This document shows, piece after piece, positions 33,796 through 42,403 of a stretch of 64,000 nt of DNA. How positions within the stretch are numbered: the first letter of the stretch is position 1; each line of letters begins with the position of its first letter. The translations under genes and the position numbers were made by a program. Location of the stretch: NCBI GenBank assembly GCA_016719885.1, contig JADJYF010000018.1:62001-126000 (forward strand), in the 5' to 3' direction. Under the pieces are notes generated by a model that saw only the letters and a list, made by a program, of their open reading frames with translations, did not search any database and was not told the DNA's origin. This DNA is from Pseudomonadota bacterium. GTDB lineage: Bacteria; Pseudomonadota; Gammaproteobacteria; Ga0077536.

Positions 33796-35859
33796 TCACT
33801 TGATATACCCCAGGCCACGCAGGCGATTCATGGTCGCCGAATCGAACTCGGCCGATTCACCGCTCGCAATTCCGAGCGCGTCGCGCATGCGCAGCGCATC
33901 GGCTTCATGCTTCTCCAGCAGCTTGCGGGCGGCCGTCGCCAGTTCGGCACCGGTGGCGAGGCGCGACTCGGTCTCACCGGGATCGTGGCGCAGGTCATAC
34001 AGCTGCGCGCGCGAGGTGACGAGGGAATGCACGAACTTCTGTTCGTCGCGGGTGACGGCCTGTTGGCGATCGATTGCCAGTTGCGTTTCGCTGTACACCG
34101 GCTCGCCGGCGTCGCTCGGCGCCTCGCCGCGCATCAGCGGCAGCAGCGACGAGCCGGACATTTCCCTGGCATCGAAGGCCACATCGGCCGCTTCCAGCAG
34201 GGTCGGCGCGAGCCTTTCGGTGGAAACCCGCTCGCTGACGCGCCGCGCACCATGGCCATCGGGAAGCTTGATGATCAGCGGTACGTGCAGCAGCTCGTCA
34301 TACAGGCTGTGCCCATGGCCCTGGGCGCCGTGGTCCCAGAATTCCTCGCCATGATCGCTGGTGAAGGCGATGAGTGCGCCGTCGTACAGGTCGAGCGCGC
34401 GCAGTTGTTCGAGTATGAGACCGATGTTGTCATCCATGCCGCGTACTTCGCCTTCGTAGAGGGCGCGTATCCAGGCCTTATCGACATCGCTGCGCGCAAT
34501 CAGACCACTCATCACCTGCGGCGGCTGCACGAACTCATAAGCCATGCCATCCGGCGGCTTGCCCGAAACATAATCGTGGCGCGGCTCGTAGGGTGCATGC
34601 GGGTCGAAGTAATGCACCCACAAAAAGAAATCGCGGTCGGCATGGGCCGCCAGCCAGGCCTGCACCTCGGCGGTATGCTCTTCGATGGTGCAGGGCCGCT
34701 CGGCTCGAAACAAGGCCGGCCACAGGTAACGCATGAGTTGCGGTCCGAGCGCGCGCCCGTAATCGGGAATGTTCATGAACAGGTAGTCGTCGAAGCCTTG
34801 CGCGAGATTCGCCTTGGGCCTCAGGTAAGCGTTATCGACGACGGCGGCAGTGTGATATCCGGCCGCGCTGAAACGCTCGGCCACGGTGGTGATGGTGCTC
34901 GGCAGACGATCTTCTTCCTGGCGCACGAGATGCACGGCCGGCGACACACCGGTGACCAGGGTGCTCAAGGACGGCAGGGTCCAGGGCGCGACGGTATTGG
35001 CCTTGTCGAACACCGCTCCATCGTGGGCCAGACCGTCGATGGCCGGCGTCGGTACCTTGCCGCCGTACACGCCAAGCACATCGGCGCGCAGCGTGTCCGA
35101 GGTCAAGAGAATGATGTGCCGAACGGCGTGGGGTGGGCCGTCGCCCGTCCCGACCAAGCGCCCGATCTGCGCGGCAAGACCGATGACCATGGGCGCCAGG
35201 AGCGCAATGACGGCAACCGTCACGCTCGCACGCCAGCCGCGCTGGACCGCGCCGGGCCACACGACAAGGAACAATACCGCGGCGACCGCGGCGGCGAAGG
35301 CTGCGCAACTCAGCAAGCCCGCCGGCGAGGAGAAGACTTCGATGCGGTACAACTGCGACCACAGGAACAGCAGCATCGCGAACAGCATGACCGGCAAGGC
35401 TGAGAGCAGCGCTGCGCACAGCGCCATCGCGCGCGAGCCTGGCGCCATGGCGATGCTGGCGAAATAGCCGCCCACGCCCGCCGCCACGCCGCCGCCCGCA
35501 TACAAGCCCAGCAGGAACAATGCGTCGGCGGACAACTCACGCAGCGAAAATTCGCCGATACGGGCCGCGATGAAGGTCGTCGCCAAGGCGCTCGCCACCG
35601 CGAAAACAAGCGCGGAAGGCGCCAACTGCCAGCGACGCGTCGCCCAATGTCCGCCCGTCCACCATAGCGCGAGGAAAACGCTAGCCACGAGGCCAGCGGT
35701 TGCCATGGTCGCAGGAAAGATCAGTTGAAGATCGTCGAAGCTCGACGCTCGACGCAGGATCGCGAGAGCGACGTCCAGCGCGCCACAGATCAATCCGAGC
35801 ACGGCAGCGGTGCGGACAATGTTCGGCCGCGTCGGCTGCGCCGGGTTGCTCGTCGTCAT
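33796..35859 (-). CDS. Membrane-bound sulfatase-fold enzyme with Thr in the nucleophile position
   Basis: A 687-residue protein. Six or seven membrane helices occupy residues 15-230, and a periplasmic sulfatase/AlkP fold follows: LLTSDTLRADVLGVYGG (D255 near the metal), APWTLPSLSTLVTG, HYFDPHAPYE and FTSDHGEEFWDHGAQGHGHS. Where true sulfatases have Cys or Ser (C/S-x-P-S-R) this protein has T294-L-P-S. It therefore cannot form formylglycine and more likely acts as a phosphohydrolase or phosphotransferase. It ends RLRGLGYIK, like the small protein at 28743. The ATG at 35859 directly precedes the soluble N-terminus. It is the first gene of the cassette. Confidence 0.87.
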   Translation of the reverse strand: MTTSNPAQPTRPNIVRTAAVLGLICGALDVALAILRRASSFDDLQLIFPATMATAGLVASVFLALWWTGGHWATRRWQLAPSALVFAVASALATTFIAARIGEFSLRELSADALFLLGLYAGGGVAAGVGGYFASIAMAPGSRAMALCAALLSALPVMLFAMLLFLWSQLYRIEVFSSPAGLLSCAAFAAAVAAVLFLVVWPGAVQRGWRASVTVAVIALLAPMVIGLAAQIGRLVGTGDGPPHAVRHIILLTSDTLRADVLGVYGGKVPTPAIDGLAHDGAVFDKANTVAPWTLPSLSTLVTGVSPAVHLVRQEEDRLPSTITTVAERFSAAGYHTAAVVDNAYLRPKANLAQGFDDYLFMNIPDYGRALGPQLMRYLWPALFRAERPCTIEEHTAEVQAWLAAHADRDFFLWVHYFDPHAPYEPRHDYVSGKPPDGMAYEFVQPPQVMSGLIARSDVDKAWIRALYEGEVRGMDDNIGLILEQLRALDLYDGALIAFTSDHGEEFWDHGAQGHGHSLYDELLHVPLIIKLPDGHGARRVSERVSTERLAPTLLEAADVAFDAREMSGSSLLPLMRGEAPSDAGEPVYSETQLAIDRQQAVTRDEQKFVHSLVTSRAQLYDLRHDPGETESRLATGAELATAARKLLEKHEADALRMRDALGIASGESAEFDSATMNRLRGLGYIK

Positions 35860-36353
35860 GGTCACTTTTCGATGTTGTCCCGGCAGCGTTCCGACGGCCC
35901 GCAAGTTCGGACATCGCCTTCCTCAGCGGTGCCGCCCGCGGTCACTTGGACGGTGCGGCGACGCGACGGTCATTGCGAGTGAAAACGCGGTTTCCTAGAT
36001 TCTAATCGACCGCACGTCCGCTGCGCAGTGCCCTCGTCCGGCGCGCCTCGCGCGCGGAGGCTGCGTGCAGAGCAGGCCCAACCGCCTCGAGATCCTCGCC
36101 CATGAAAAACATCTTGTCGTGCGCCATGTGTTCGGCATGGACGCCGAAGGACACTGTCACAAACCACGACCGGCTGTAAACAAAAACCCGCCGGGAATGC
36201 GCAACGAGCCCGCTACCTGGAGGACCGCGCGGCCGACTGCGCCGGCAGCGCGATGGCATCGAGTTCGATCAAGGACTGCGCGTGGCGAGACGCCGGACGC
36301 GCTGGTCGGTGATACTTGCGCTGCCATGACTGCCCAGCCGTCCTCATCCGCCC
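35860..36353. other. Long intergenic region with possible gene remnants
   Basis: No intact gene was found in these 494 bases between two divergent transcripts. On the minus strand, around 36215-36310, the sequence SLIELDAIALPA preceded by RPARPASR resembles the end of RidA-family proteins (a LIEIEAIA-type ending). An open stretch near 36050-36130 (HDKMFFMGEDLEAVG) has no match I can name. These could be decayed genes or chance. Promoters for the sulfatase-like gene should lie near 35870-36000, but none was clear. Confidence 0.3.
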
Positions 36354-37535
36354 GTGCCTGAAGCTTTCCGTCGCGGCACGGTGGAGTGGGCGCTGCTCGC
36401 CTACGTGGTGGTGGTCGAGCTCTTGCTGACGCTGTCGCCGTTCCGATTTCACTGGCCCGCACAGTCGCTTCCGTCGTTGTGGAGCGACGCCCAAGACGCG
36501 CCCGCCAACCTGCTGCTGTTCCTGCCGGTGGGTTATTTCCTGCGGCTCGCACTGCGCCGCTCGCATCGCCATCCGGTGGCCGCGGCCATCGCCTTCGGAG
36601 CGCTGCTGAGCCTCTGTATCGAGACTTTGCAGCTATTCCTGCCCGACCGGCTGGCGTCGTTGTTCGACGTCTTGAGCAATGCGGCGGGCGCGGGCGCCGG
36701 TGCCCTGCTGTGTGATGCGATGCGCCGACGCTTCGAGCGACGCTTACCCGCGGTCCTGACCCTCGACCACCCGCTACTCAACCTGGTCTACCTCGTGGTG
36801 CCGCTGATGTGGCTGACAGGAGTCGGCGTGGGAGCGAAGCCCGCCCGCCTGTGGCTGCTTCTACCGCTGGGCGCGATTGGCAGCGTGGTCATCTGCGGCC
36901 TGTGGCGGTACCGCTTCGCGGCCGCGGCGGCCATTCCACGACCGGCGCTCGCGCTGGCGATTCTGGGCTGGTTCCTGTTCGGCGCCGTGACCGGCCTCGC
37001 TCACGACGTGCTGGTGGTGTTCAACAGCGGCTTGGTCGTTGTGGTGCTGACCCTGCTGCTGCTCTACGCGCGCGACCGGAACGTCCCGCCCAATCGGCGC
37101 TTCGAGCACAAGGTGCTGCTTGGGGTGTGGCCTTGCTTCGCCCTCTACCTGGTGATGCTCGTGTGGTGGCCGCTTCCCGCCGCGCTCCTACCCTTCAACT
37201 ACGCCATCGGCTATCCGGAGCTGGTGTTCAACCGCGACGCAACCCTGCGCATCGCCGAGCAGCTCGGCGCGCTGACGGTGTTCGGCTACCTGCTGGCGGA
37301 ATCGCGCGGCCGCAGCCTACAGCCAGTACACCGGCTGCGCTGGGAAAACATGCTGTGGGGCGGGCTTGTCGCCCTCGCCCTGGAGATTGGCCATGGCTTG
37401 CAGGCCGACGACCGCGCCAGCCTGTGGCGGTGGGCGCTGGGCAGCCTCGGTGCGGGTTTCGGTATCACCCTGTACGCAGCGCAACTGAACCTGATGCAGT
37501 TGTTGCGCGGGAACGGGGCCCGCTCCGGCGATTGA
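36354..37535 (+). CDS. VanZ-like membrane protein
   Basis: A 393-residue multi-pass protein. The VanZ pattern is in the N-terminal half: WALLAYVVVVELLLTLSPF, then ANLLLFLPVGYFLRL, then SLCIETLQLFLPDRLASLFDVLSNAAGAGAGALL. About ten hydrophobic segments follow overall. VanZ-family proteins lie in cell-envelope operons, and their biochemical role is not settled. The start is GTG 36354, and no better ATG is available. A terminator for the opposite-strand gene lies after its stop. It opens a plus-strand region leading into the polysaccharide locus. Confidence 0.78.
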   Translation: MPEAFRRGTVEWALLAYVVVVELLLTLSPFRFHWPAQSLPSLWSDAQDAPANLLLFLPVGYFLRLALRRSHRHPVAAAIAFGALLSLCIETLQLFLPDRLASLFDVLSNAAGAGAGALLCDAMRRRFERRLPAVLTLDHPLLNLVYLVVPLMWLTGVGVGAKPARLWLLLPLGAIGSVVICGLWRYRFAAAAAIPRPALALAILGWFLFGAVTGLAHDVLVVFNSGLVVVVLTLLLLYARDRNVPPNRRFEHKVLLGVWPCFALYLVMLVWWPLPAALLPFNYAIGYPELVFNRDATLRIAEQLGALTVFGYLLAESRGRSLQPVHRLRWENMLWGGLVALALEIGHGLQADDRASLWRWALGSLGAGFGITLYAAQLNLMQLLRGNGARSGD

Positions 37536-37592
37536 GGCGCGATACGGCGCGGAACCTCGCAGCCGCTCTCCATACGCGCTCGCGTCACGAGC

Positions 37593-37628
37593 CCCCAAAA
37601 CGACATCGCCGCCCAGAGGGCGGCGATG
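37593..37628 (-). terminator. Rho-independent terminator of the PEP-CTERM-type gene
   Basis: CATCGCCGCCC (37604-37614) pairs perfectly with GGGCGGCGATG (37618-37628) around AGA. Read on the minus strand, the hairpin is followed by TCGTTTTG (37596-37603). It lies 27 bases after the end of the minus-strand gene at 37655, as expected of an intrinsic terminator. Confidence 0.8.
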
Positions 37629-37654
37629 GTTCCGATCAGAGCGGACCGGGCCTG

Positions 37655-38494
37655 TCAGACGCGGCGACGGCGCGCCAGCATCAGCAAGGAAGCACCCAAC
37701 AGCCAACCCGCCGGCGGCAGCGGCACAGCGGCCGGGCTGCTGGTGTTGACCGTGGTGTTGGCATTGAACTCCAGGTGGCCCTGGTCGCCGCTGTTGAAGA
37801 ACAACGCCACGGCGAGGGTGCTGCTGGTGCTGTCGCTGCTTCCGAAGTTCTCGCCCGCGGCGAAGGACGCCAGGATGCTCGCCGTCGCGGTGCCGACCGG
37901 GGTGGAGTTGTTGGTCAGGTTCTTGAGCAGAGCGCTGACGCGCGCCGCCGCGCTGGCGGTGTCGCCGTCGATTGAAGAACCACCATCGCCGGCATCGGCG
38001 AAGAGGCTGTAGTCAACCTGGAACACGACCACGCCAGAACCGTTGACGGTGAAGTCGAGGCTGCGAATCGCGCTCGAATCGACGTTGACGGTCCAGCCGG
38101 CACGGTCGGAGAACACATGCCCGTCGCTCTGGAATGCGCCGGTGGTGACCTCGTCGACGATCACCGGGGTCTGGGCGGTGGTGGTGCCGTTGTAATGCGC
38201 GTTGCCGGTTTCGGCGCTCGCGAACACGCCATCATTCCAGTTCGGTGTGACCACCGGCCCGAACGTGACGAGGGGATTGACGCCGTTCGATGCCGCGGTA
38301 GCGACCGCGGAATCCGACTGGCTGTCGAAGGTGATGCCGAGGTCGCCGATCAGCGAGATGCTGAAGGTGCCCCAGTCGAAGGTCGAAACGGCGTTGGCCG
38401 CCGCGGCATGGGCATTGGTCGAGATGCCGACCGCCGAGCCGAGCACCAGTGCGCCGGCAATCGCCGTGGTCTTGAATGTCTTGAGTGAGAGCAT
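37655..38494 (-). CDS. Secreted PEP-CTERM-type (VPLPxA) protein
   Basis: A 279-residue exported protein. It has a signal peptide (hydrophobic 10-22, AHA cleavage near 30), a Thr/Ser/Asn-rich beta domain with repeated short strands and low charge, and the C-terminal sorting signal VPLPPAGWLLGASLLMLARRRRV. That signal combines the motif, a hydrophobic helix and a terminal arginine cluster. In known systems an exosortase cleaves at such signals, and the proteins accompany EPS production. The start has GGGAGGG about 10 bases upstream. A strong terminator follows. The sorting-signal variant PLPPA resembles the PLPA subtype. Confidence 0.85.
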   Translation of the reverse strand: MLSLKTFKTTAIAGALVLGSAVGISTNAHAAAANAVSTFDWGTFSISLIGDLGITFDSQSDSAVATAASNGVNPLVTFGPVVTPNWNDGVFASAETGNAHYNGTTTAQTPVIVDEVTTGAFQSDGHVFSDRAGWTVNVDSSAIRSLDFTVNGSGVVVFQVDYSLFADAGDGGSSIDGDTASAAARVSALLKNLTNNSTPVGTATASILASFAAGENFGSSDSTSSTLAVALFFNSGDQGHLEFNANTTVNTSSPAAVPLPPAGWLLGASLLMLARRRRV

Positions 38495-38603
38495 TGTTGT
38501 TATCCCTCCCGGGTCTGGATTGGGAAAAATCTACACGGGCCGCCGTTGGTTTACAGTCCGTCGCGGGCGCGGATTGACGGAACTGTGAAGCAGTACCGTA
38601 ATA

Positions 38604-38638
38604 CGTTCCGGTGAAACATTCAGTAACACTTCGGAACG
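38604..38638. promoter_or_regulatory. Inverted repeat upstream of the PEP-CTERM-type gene
   Basis: CGTTCCG (38604-38610) and CGGAACG (38632-38638) pair perfectly. The adjoining GTG/CAC can extend the stem past a two-base bulge, around an AT-rich loop. It lies 110 bases upstream of the minus-strand start and in the divergent gap towards the DUF2231 gene. It may be an operator; no regulator can be named. Confidence 0.3.
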
Positions 38639-38772
38639 GCCGCTACAGGCCGGTTACCCCAAATGGTAGCCGAAGATTTGTCCCGCCGCACGCCAATCCG
38701 CCAGTAGCGAGGCTCACCGCATCCACGGCACAATCGTCGCCCATCGGCCACCGCGCTACCGAGTTGGGATCC

Positions 38773-40134
38773 ATGAATACTCGCCACGCTTGCCGCAACG
38801 AGCGCGGCAGCCTCTCTCCCGCAGTCCTGGGGTGGATCCTGCTGGGTGCGGGCGTCCTCATCAATCGCTGGACGCTAGGCCTGCTGGCGCCTGACGGCCA
38901 TATCGACGGCGAGTGGCGCAACGCCCAGATCGCCGGCTTCCAGGCACTGCTGATCCTGGCCGGCCTGCTACTGGCCGTGCCCGCCTTGCGGGCTTGGTCC
39001 AATCGCAACGGCCGCACCCGGGCACTGGCGGCGGTGGCCGTACCAGCCTTGGCGACGCTGATCATGTACAGCGGTTTCGGCGTCTACCTGTACCTCTCCG
39101 GCCATCAACACACCATCGATCTCAGCCGCGTGGGCACTGCCACCCCCGAACAGCTGCAATGGGCGGAAGACATCCGCAAACGGGGCTGGGAAGTGGCCCT
39201 GAAAAACGGCTGGTTCGACATCGAGAAAGCCAAGCGGGACGGCTTCGAACTGCAATGGTCGGACACCGAGCACTACGTCAATCGCGAGTACCTGTTCGAC
39301 GACGAGGTGCTGAACATCGAGAAGCCGGAATTCCTCCTGTACCTCGATTCCCCGCGCGGTAAATTGCTGGTGGGGTACATGTTCTTCACGCGCAAACTCG
39401 AGGATCACGGCCCGACGCCGTTCGGTCCCTTGGGCGCATGGCATTTTCATCCCTGGCCCGGGCGCGGCTACTGCGCGATCGACGAGATGCTGGTGGTTTC
39501 GCGGCCGGATGAGCAAGGCCACTGCGCGGAAGGCGTGAGGGTCGACCGCAGCGCCGAGATGCTGCACGTCTACCTCATCGAGCACCCGCTGGGCACCTTC
39601 GCAGACGCCATGGTGTTCTCCAATGGCAACGCTCGTTTCAGCATCGCCTGGGTGCATCCCATCCTCGTCCACTTCACGATCGCCCTGCTGCTGCTGGCCG
39701 TGGTGCTGGATGTCATCGGCTGGCTGGCGCGTCGAGAGTTCCTGCATCGCGTGGCATTCGTCAACCTGGCGGTGGTGGCCGTCATCACGCTGGGCACGAT
39801 GGCGGCGGGCATGGCCGCGGAAATGAATGTGCAGATGACCGAATCCGACCATGCGACCCTGCACACCCATAAGTATTTCGCGTTTTCGGTGGTGGCGGTG
39901 GTGATCGTGCTCGCGCTGTGGCGCAGCGCCCTGGGCGGCAGGTTTCCGCGCCGCGCCGCGCCGCTTTACCTGGTGCTGGCGCTGAGCGCGGCCGGTCTGA
40001 CCGTAACCACCGCTTATTGGGGCGGCGAACTGGTCTACCGTCACGGTGTATCGGTCGCCGCCATCGACAAGTTCGCGTTCGAGAATTACATGCGCCAGGT
40101 TGATCGCGCACTTGGACGCCCGCCGTCACCCTGA
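38773..40134 (+). CDS. Multi-pass membrane protein with C-terminal DUF2231-like domain
   Basis: A 453-residue protein. Helices near the N-terminus (residues 15-30, 50-70 and 87-110) are followed by a large soluble region of about 110-290 containing DTEHYVNREYLFDDEVLNIEK and AWHFHPWPGRGYCAID. Four C-terminal helices begin HPILVHFTIALLLLAVVLDVIGW, the DUF2231 pattern. Several His residues in this last part (HPILVHF; HATLHTHKYF) suggest heme or metal binding. The function is unknown. The ATG at 38773 is preferred to the longer frame that starts in the upstream gap. Confidence 0.72.
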   Translation: MNTRHACRNERGSLSPAVLGWILLGAGVLINRWTLGLLAPDGHIDGEWRNAQIAGFQALLILAGLLLAVPALRAWSNRNGRTRALAAVAVPALATLIMYSGFGVYLYLSGHQHTIDLSRVGTATPEQLQWAEDIRKRGWEVALKNGWFDIEKAKRDGFELQWSDTEHYVNREYLFDDEVLNIEKPEFLLYLDSPRGKLLVGYMFFTRKLEDHGPTPFGPLGAWHFHPWPGRGYCAIDEMLVVSRPDEQGHCAEGVRVDRSAEMLHVYLIEHPLGTFADAMVFSNGNARFSIAWVHPILVHFTIALLLLAVVLDVIGWLARREFLHRVAFVNLAVVAVITLGTMAAGMAAEMNVQMTESDHATLHTHKYFAFSVVAVVIVLALWRSALGGRFPRRAAPLYLVLALSAAGLTVTTAYWGGELVYRHGVSVAAIDKFAFENYMRQVDRALGRPPSP

Positions 40135-40305
40135 CATGACCGCAACCGGCGATCAGACCGCCAAGTGCAGCCAATTGTGTCCGGCGGCACTGTTGCGATG
40201 CCCTTCACGGGTTGTCGGACGCGAAGCGTGCACTCTACGCAGTCGGTGAACTGAGCGCGTCACTGGCAATGCGCATACCAGAATAACAACCAAGGAGCGC
40301 CCGCG

Positions 40306-41334
40306 GTGGGCCATGCGATCGAAATCGAGCGTCTCGGCAAGACCTACGGCGCGCAGACCAGCATCAGCGACATGCTGCGCGGTCGTCAGCGCCCGGTCGT
40401 CCACGCCCTGCAGGATGTCAGCCTCGACATCCTGGAAGGCGAGGTCTATGGCGTGCTGGGGCCGAATGGCTCCGGCAAGACCACGCTGCTCAAGATCCTC
40501 AGCACCATCCTGACCCCCACCTCCGGACACGCACGGGTGTTCGGGTTCGACATCACCACCCAGGGGGCCATGGTTCGCGATCTGGTGGCGCTGGTCACGG
40601 CCGAGGATCGCAGCTTCTACTGGCGCCTCACCGCGCGGCAGAACCTCGCGTTCTTCGCCACGCTGTACGGCATAGACTCGGTGACCGCCGCACGCAAGAT
40701 CAACGACCTGCTCAAGCTTTTCGAATTGACCAAGGCCGCCGACAAACGGGTAGGTGAATTCTCCACCGGCATGAAACAGAAACTCGCCATCGCCCGCGGC
40801 CTGCTCAGTTCACCGCGGCTGCTGTTTCTGGACGAACCGACACGGGGGCTGGATCCGGCGTCGGCGCACGGACTGCTCAGCATGGTGCAGTCGCGCCTCA
40901 TCGACTATTTCGACAACACCGTCATCCTCACCACCCACATCATGCGCGAGGTCGAGACCTTGTGTCAGCGCGTCGGCGTATTGCGCTACGGCAAGCTGGT
41001 GTACAGCGGTGGATTGACCGAACTCAAACAGTCCCTGCGACCGCACGACCGCTACCTGTTACGCCTCGCCCCGCTCAGCGACGCGACCTGCGCCGCGCTG
41101 GCGGCTCTCGATTGCGTCGAGCGTTGCGAGCGGGCCCAGGACAGCGGTGAACAGGATCTCGACCTGTCGTTGTTACGCGACGGCAATGCGCTTGACCGGG
41201 TGCTGAAGGTGGTACGCGAACAGCACGCGGTGGTGGTGGACTGCGTCAAGCTCGAGCAGTCGCTCGAGGAGACGTTCCGCTCGCTGTTCGCCGAGGAAGG
41301 TCATGACGGCGCCATCACCTCCCCCGTCGCCTGA
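40306..41334 (+). CDS. ABC transporter ATP-binding protein (ABC-2 exporter type)
   Basis: A 342-residue nucleotide-binding subunit: Walker A GPNGSGKTT at 52-60, signature STGMKQ at 153-158, Walker B LLFLDEP at 172-178, switch histidine H211, and a C-terminal extension to 342. The start is a GTG with AAGGAG 8 bases upstream. This subtype drives export of lipids, polysaccharides or drugs and needs a two-copy membrane partner. No ABC-2 permease follows; instead the next gene overlaps it by 32 bases and encodes a kinase-like protein. It opens the polysaccharide locus. Confidence 0.9.
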   Translation: MGHAIEIERLGKTYGAQTSISDMLRGRQRPVVHALQDVSLDILEGEVYGVLGPNGSGKTTLLKILSTILTPTSGHARVFGFDITTQGAMVRDLVALVTAEDRSFYWRLTARQNLAFFATLYGIDSVTAARKINDLLKLFELTKAADKRVGEFSTGMKQKLAIARGLLSSPRLLFLDEPTRGLDPASAHGLLSMVQSRLIDYFDNTVILTTHIMREVETLCQRVGVLRYGKLVYSGGLTELKQSLRPHDRYLLRLAPLSDATCAALAALDCVERCERAQDSGEQDLDLSLLRDGNALDRVLKVVREQHAVVVDCVKLEQSLEETFRSLFAEEGHDGAITSPVA

Positions 41335-42403
41335 CTGGTCGCCTGGTTCGCACCTGGCGGCGGTACTCGCGGCACTTGAATTGTCGGTGCTGCGCCAGCT
41401 CGACAGCAGCGAGGACTTCCTGACCCTGCACTGCGAGCACGCCAGCGGCCAGCAGCGGGTCGTGAAGTATTGCCATAGCGGCCGCGCCGATGCGCTGCGC
41501 CGCTTGCGCAATGAAGCGCTCCTGACGCGGAGCCTGAAGGTGCGGCGGCCATTGCGGGTGCTGCGCCACTGTGCCGACGGCCCCGGTTTCCTCGTCACGG
41601 AATTCGAACGCGGCGAAGCGCTCGCGCCACGCCATTTGGGCGATGCGGCGCTGATGGCAAAAATCGCGGACGCGCTGGCGGTTTGGCAATCCCTGGGGGA
41701 TGGCGCGCACGCGCTCGGCATCAGCGAACGCGAGACCACCCGCCATTTCCTGCACAAGGTCATGCTCAAGCATTTGCTCCATTTGTGGCCGACGCACATC
41801 GGCCTGGCGCAATGCTGGAGAGCCTGGCGGCTGCTATGCGCGGGGCTTGCCGACATCGAGGCGGCCAGCGTGCTTTGCCATGCGGACCTGATGCCGACCA
41901 ACATGCTGCGTGATGCCACCAGTGACGACGTGGTCTTCATCGACCTGGAAGGCGTCATAGCCGCCCATCATCCGCTTTACGACGTACTCAGCTTCTTCAC
42001 CATCGACGCGCGCCCATTGGAGAAGTGGGACTGGCAGAGAGATTTCCTGCACCGCTACCTTGCACAGCCGCCGGCCGCGCAATTGCTCGCGCGGCAATCC
42101 GCGGGCTTTGCCCGCGCCTATCGGGCACTGCTCAGCTTCCTGCTGGTGTACCGCTACAACGAAGCGCGCATCAACCTGGGCCATGGGCGATATTTCGACG
42201 GTTTGCCCAAGCGCAGGTATGTCCTGACCAAGCTGGTACGCCTGCTCAGCGGCGCCGGCCTGTTGACGGCGTCGGCGCGGGTGGAGGGCGAATTGGCCGT
42301 TCGCAAGGCGAATCTGCACCACGCGCTCGACGACCACGCCTTCGGCCGGCACCTGGCGCACATGCTGACAGCGTCGCCGGCAGCGCAAGGGCACGCAGCG
42401 TGA
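41303..42403 (+). CDS. Aminoglycoside-phosphotransferase/choline-kinase-like protein
   Basis: A 366-residue protein kinase-like fold. The N-terminal lobe has VVKYCHSGRADALRRLRNEA as the likely lysine-bearing strand. The catalytic loop VLCHADLMPTNML holds D and N in HxDxxxxN, and the metal-binding segment is VVFIDLEGV, with DLE in place of the usual DFG/DxD. It would phosphorylate a small hydroxylated compound or lipid-linked sugar. In this setting a sugar, lipid or glycan is plausible. It starts 32 bases inside the ABC ATPase gene with GAGGAAGG upstream, and its stop overlaps the next gene (GTGA). Confidence 0.72.
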   Translation: MTAPSPPPSPDWSPGSHLAAVLAALELSVLRQLDSSEDFLTLHCEHASGQQRVVKYCHSGRADALRRLRNEALLTRSLKVRRPLRVLRHCADGPGFLVTEFERGEALAPRHLGDAALMAKIADALAVWQSLGDGAHALGISERETTRHFLHKVMLKHLLHLWPTHIGLAQCWRAWRLLCAGLADIEAASVLCHADLMPTNMLRDATSDDVVFIDLEGVIAAHHPLYDVLSFFTIDARPLEKWDWQRDFLHRYLAQPPAAQLLARQSAGFARAYRALLSFLLVYRYNEARINLGHGRYFDGLPKRRYVLTKLVRLLSGAGLLTASARVEGELAVRKANLHHALDDHAFGRHLAHMLTASPAAQGHAA

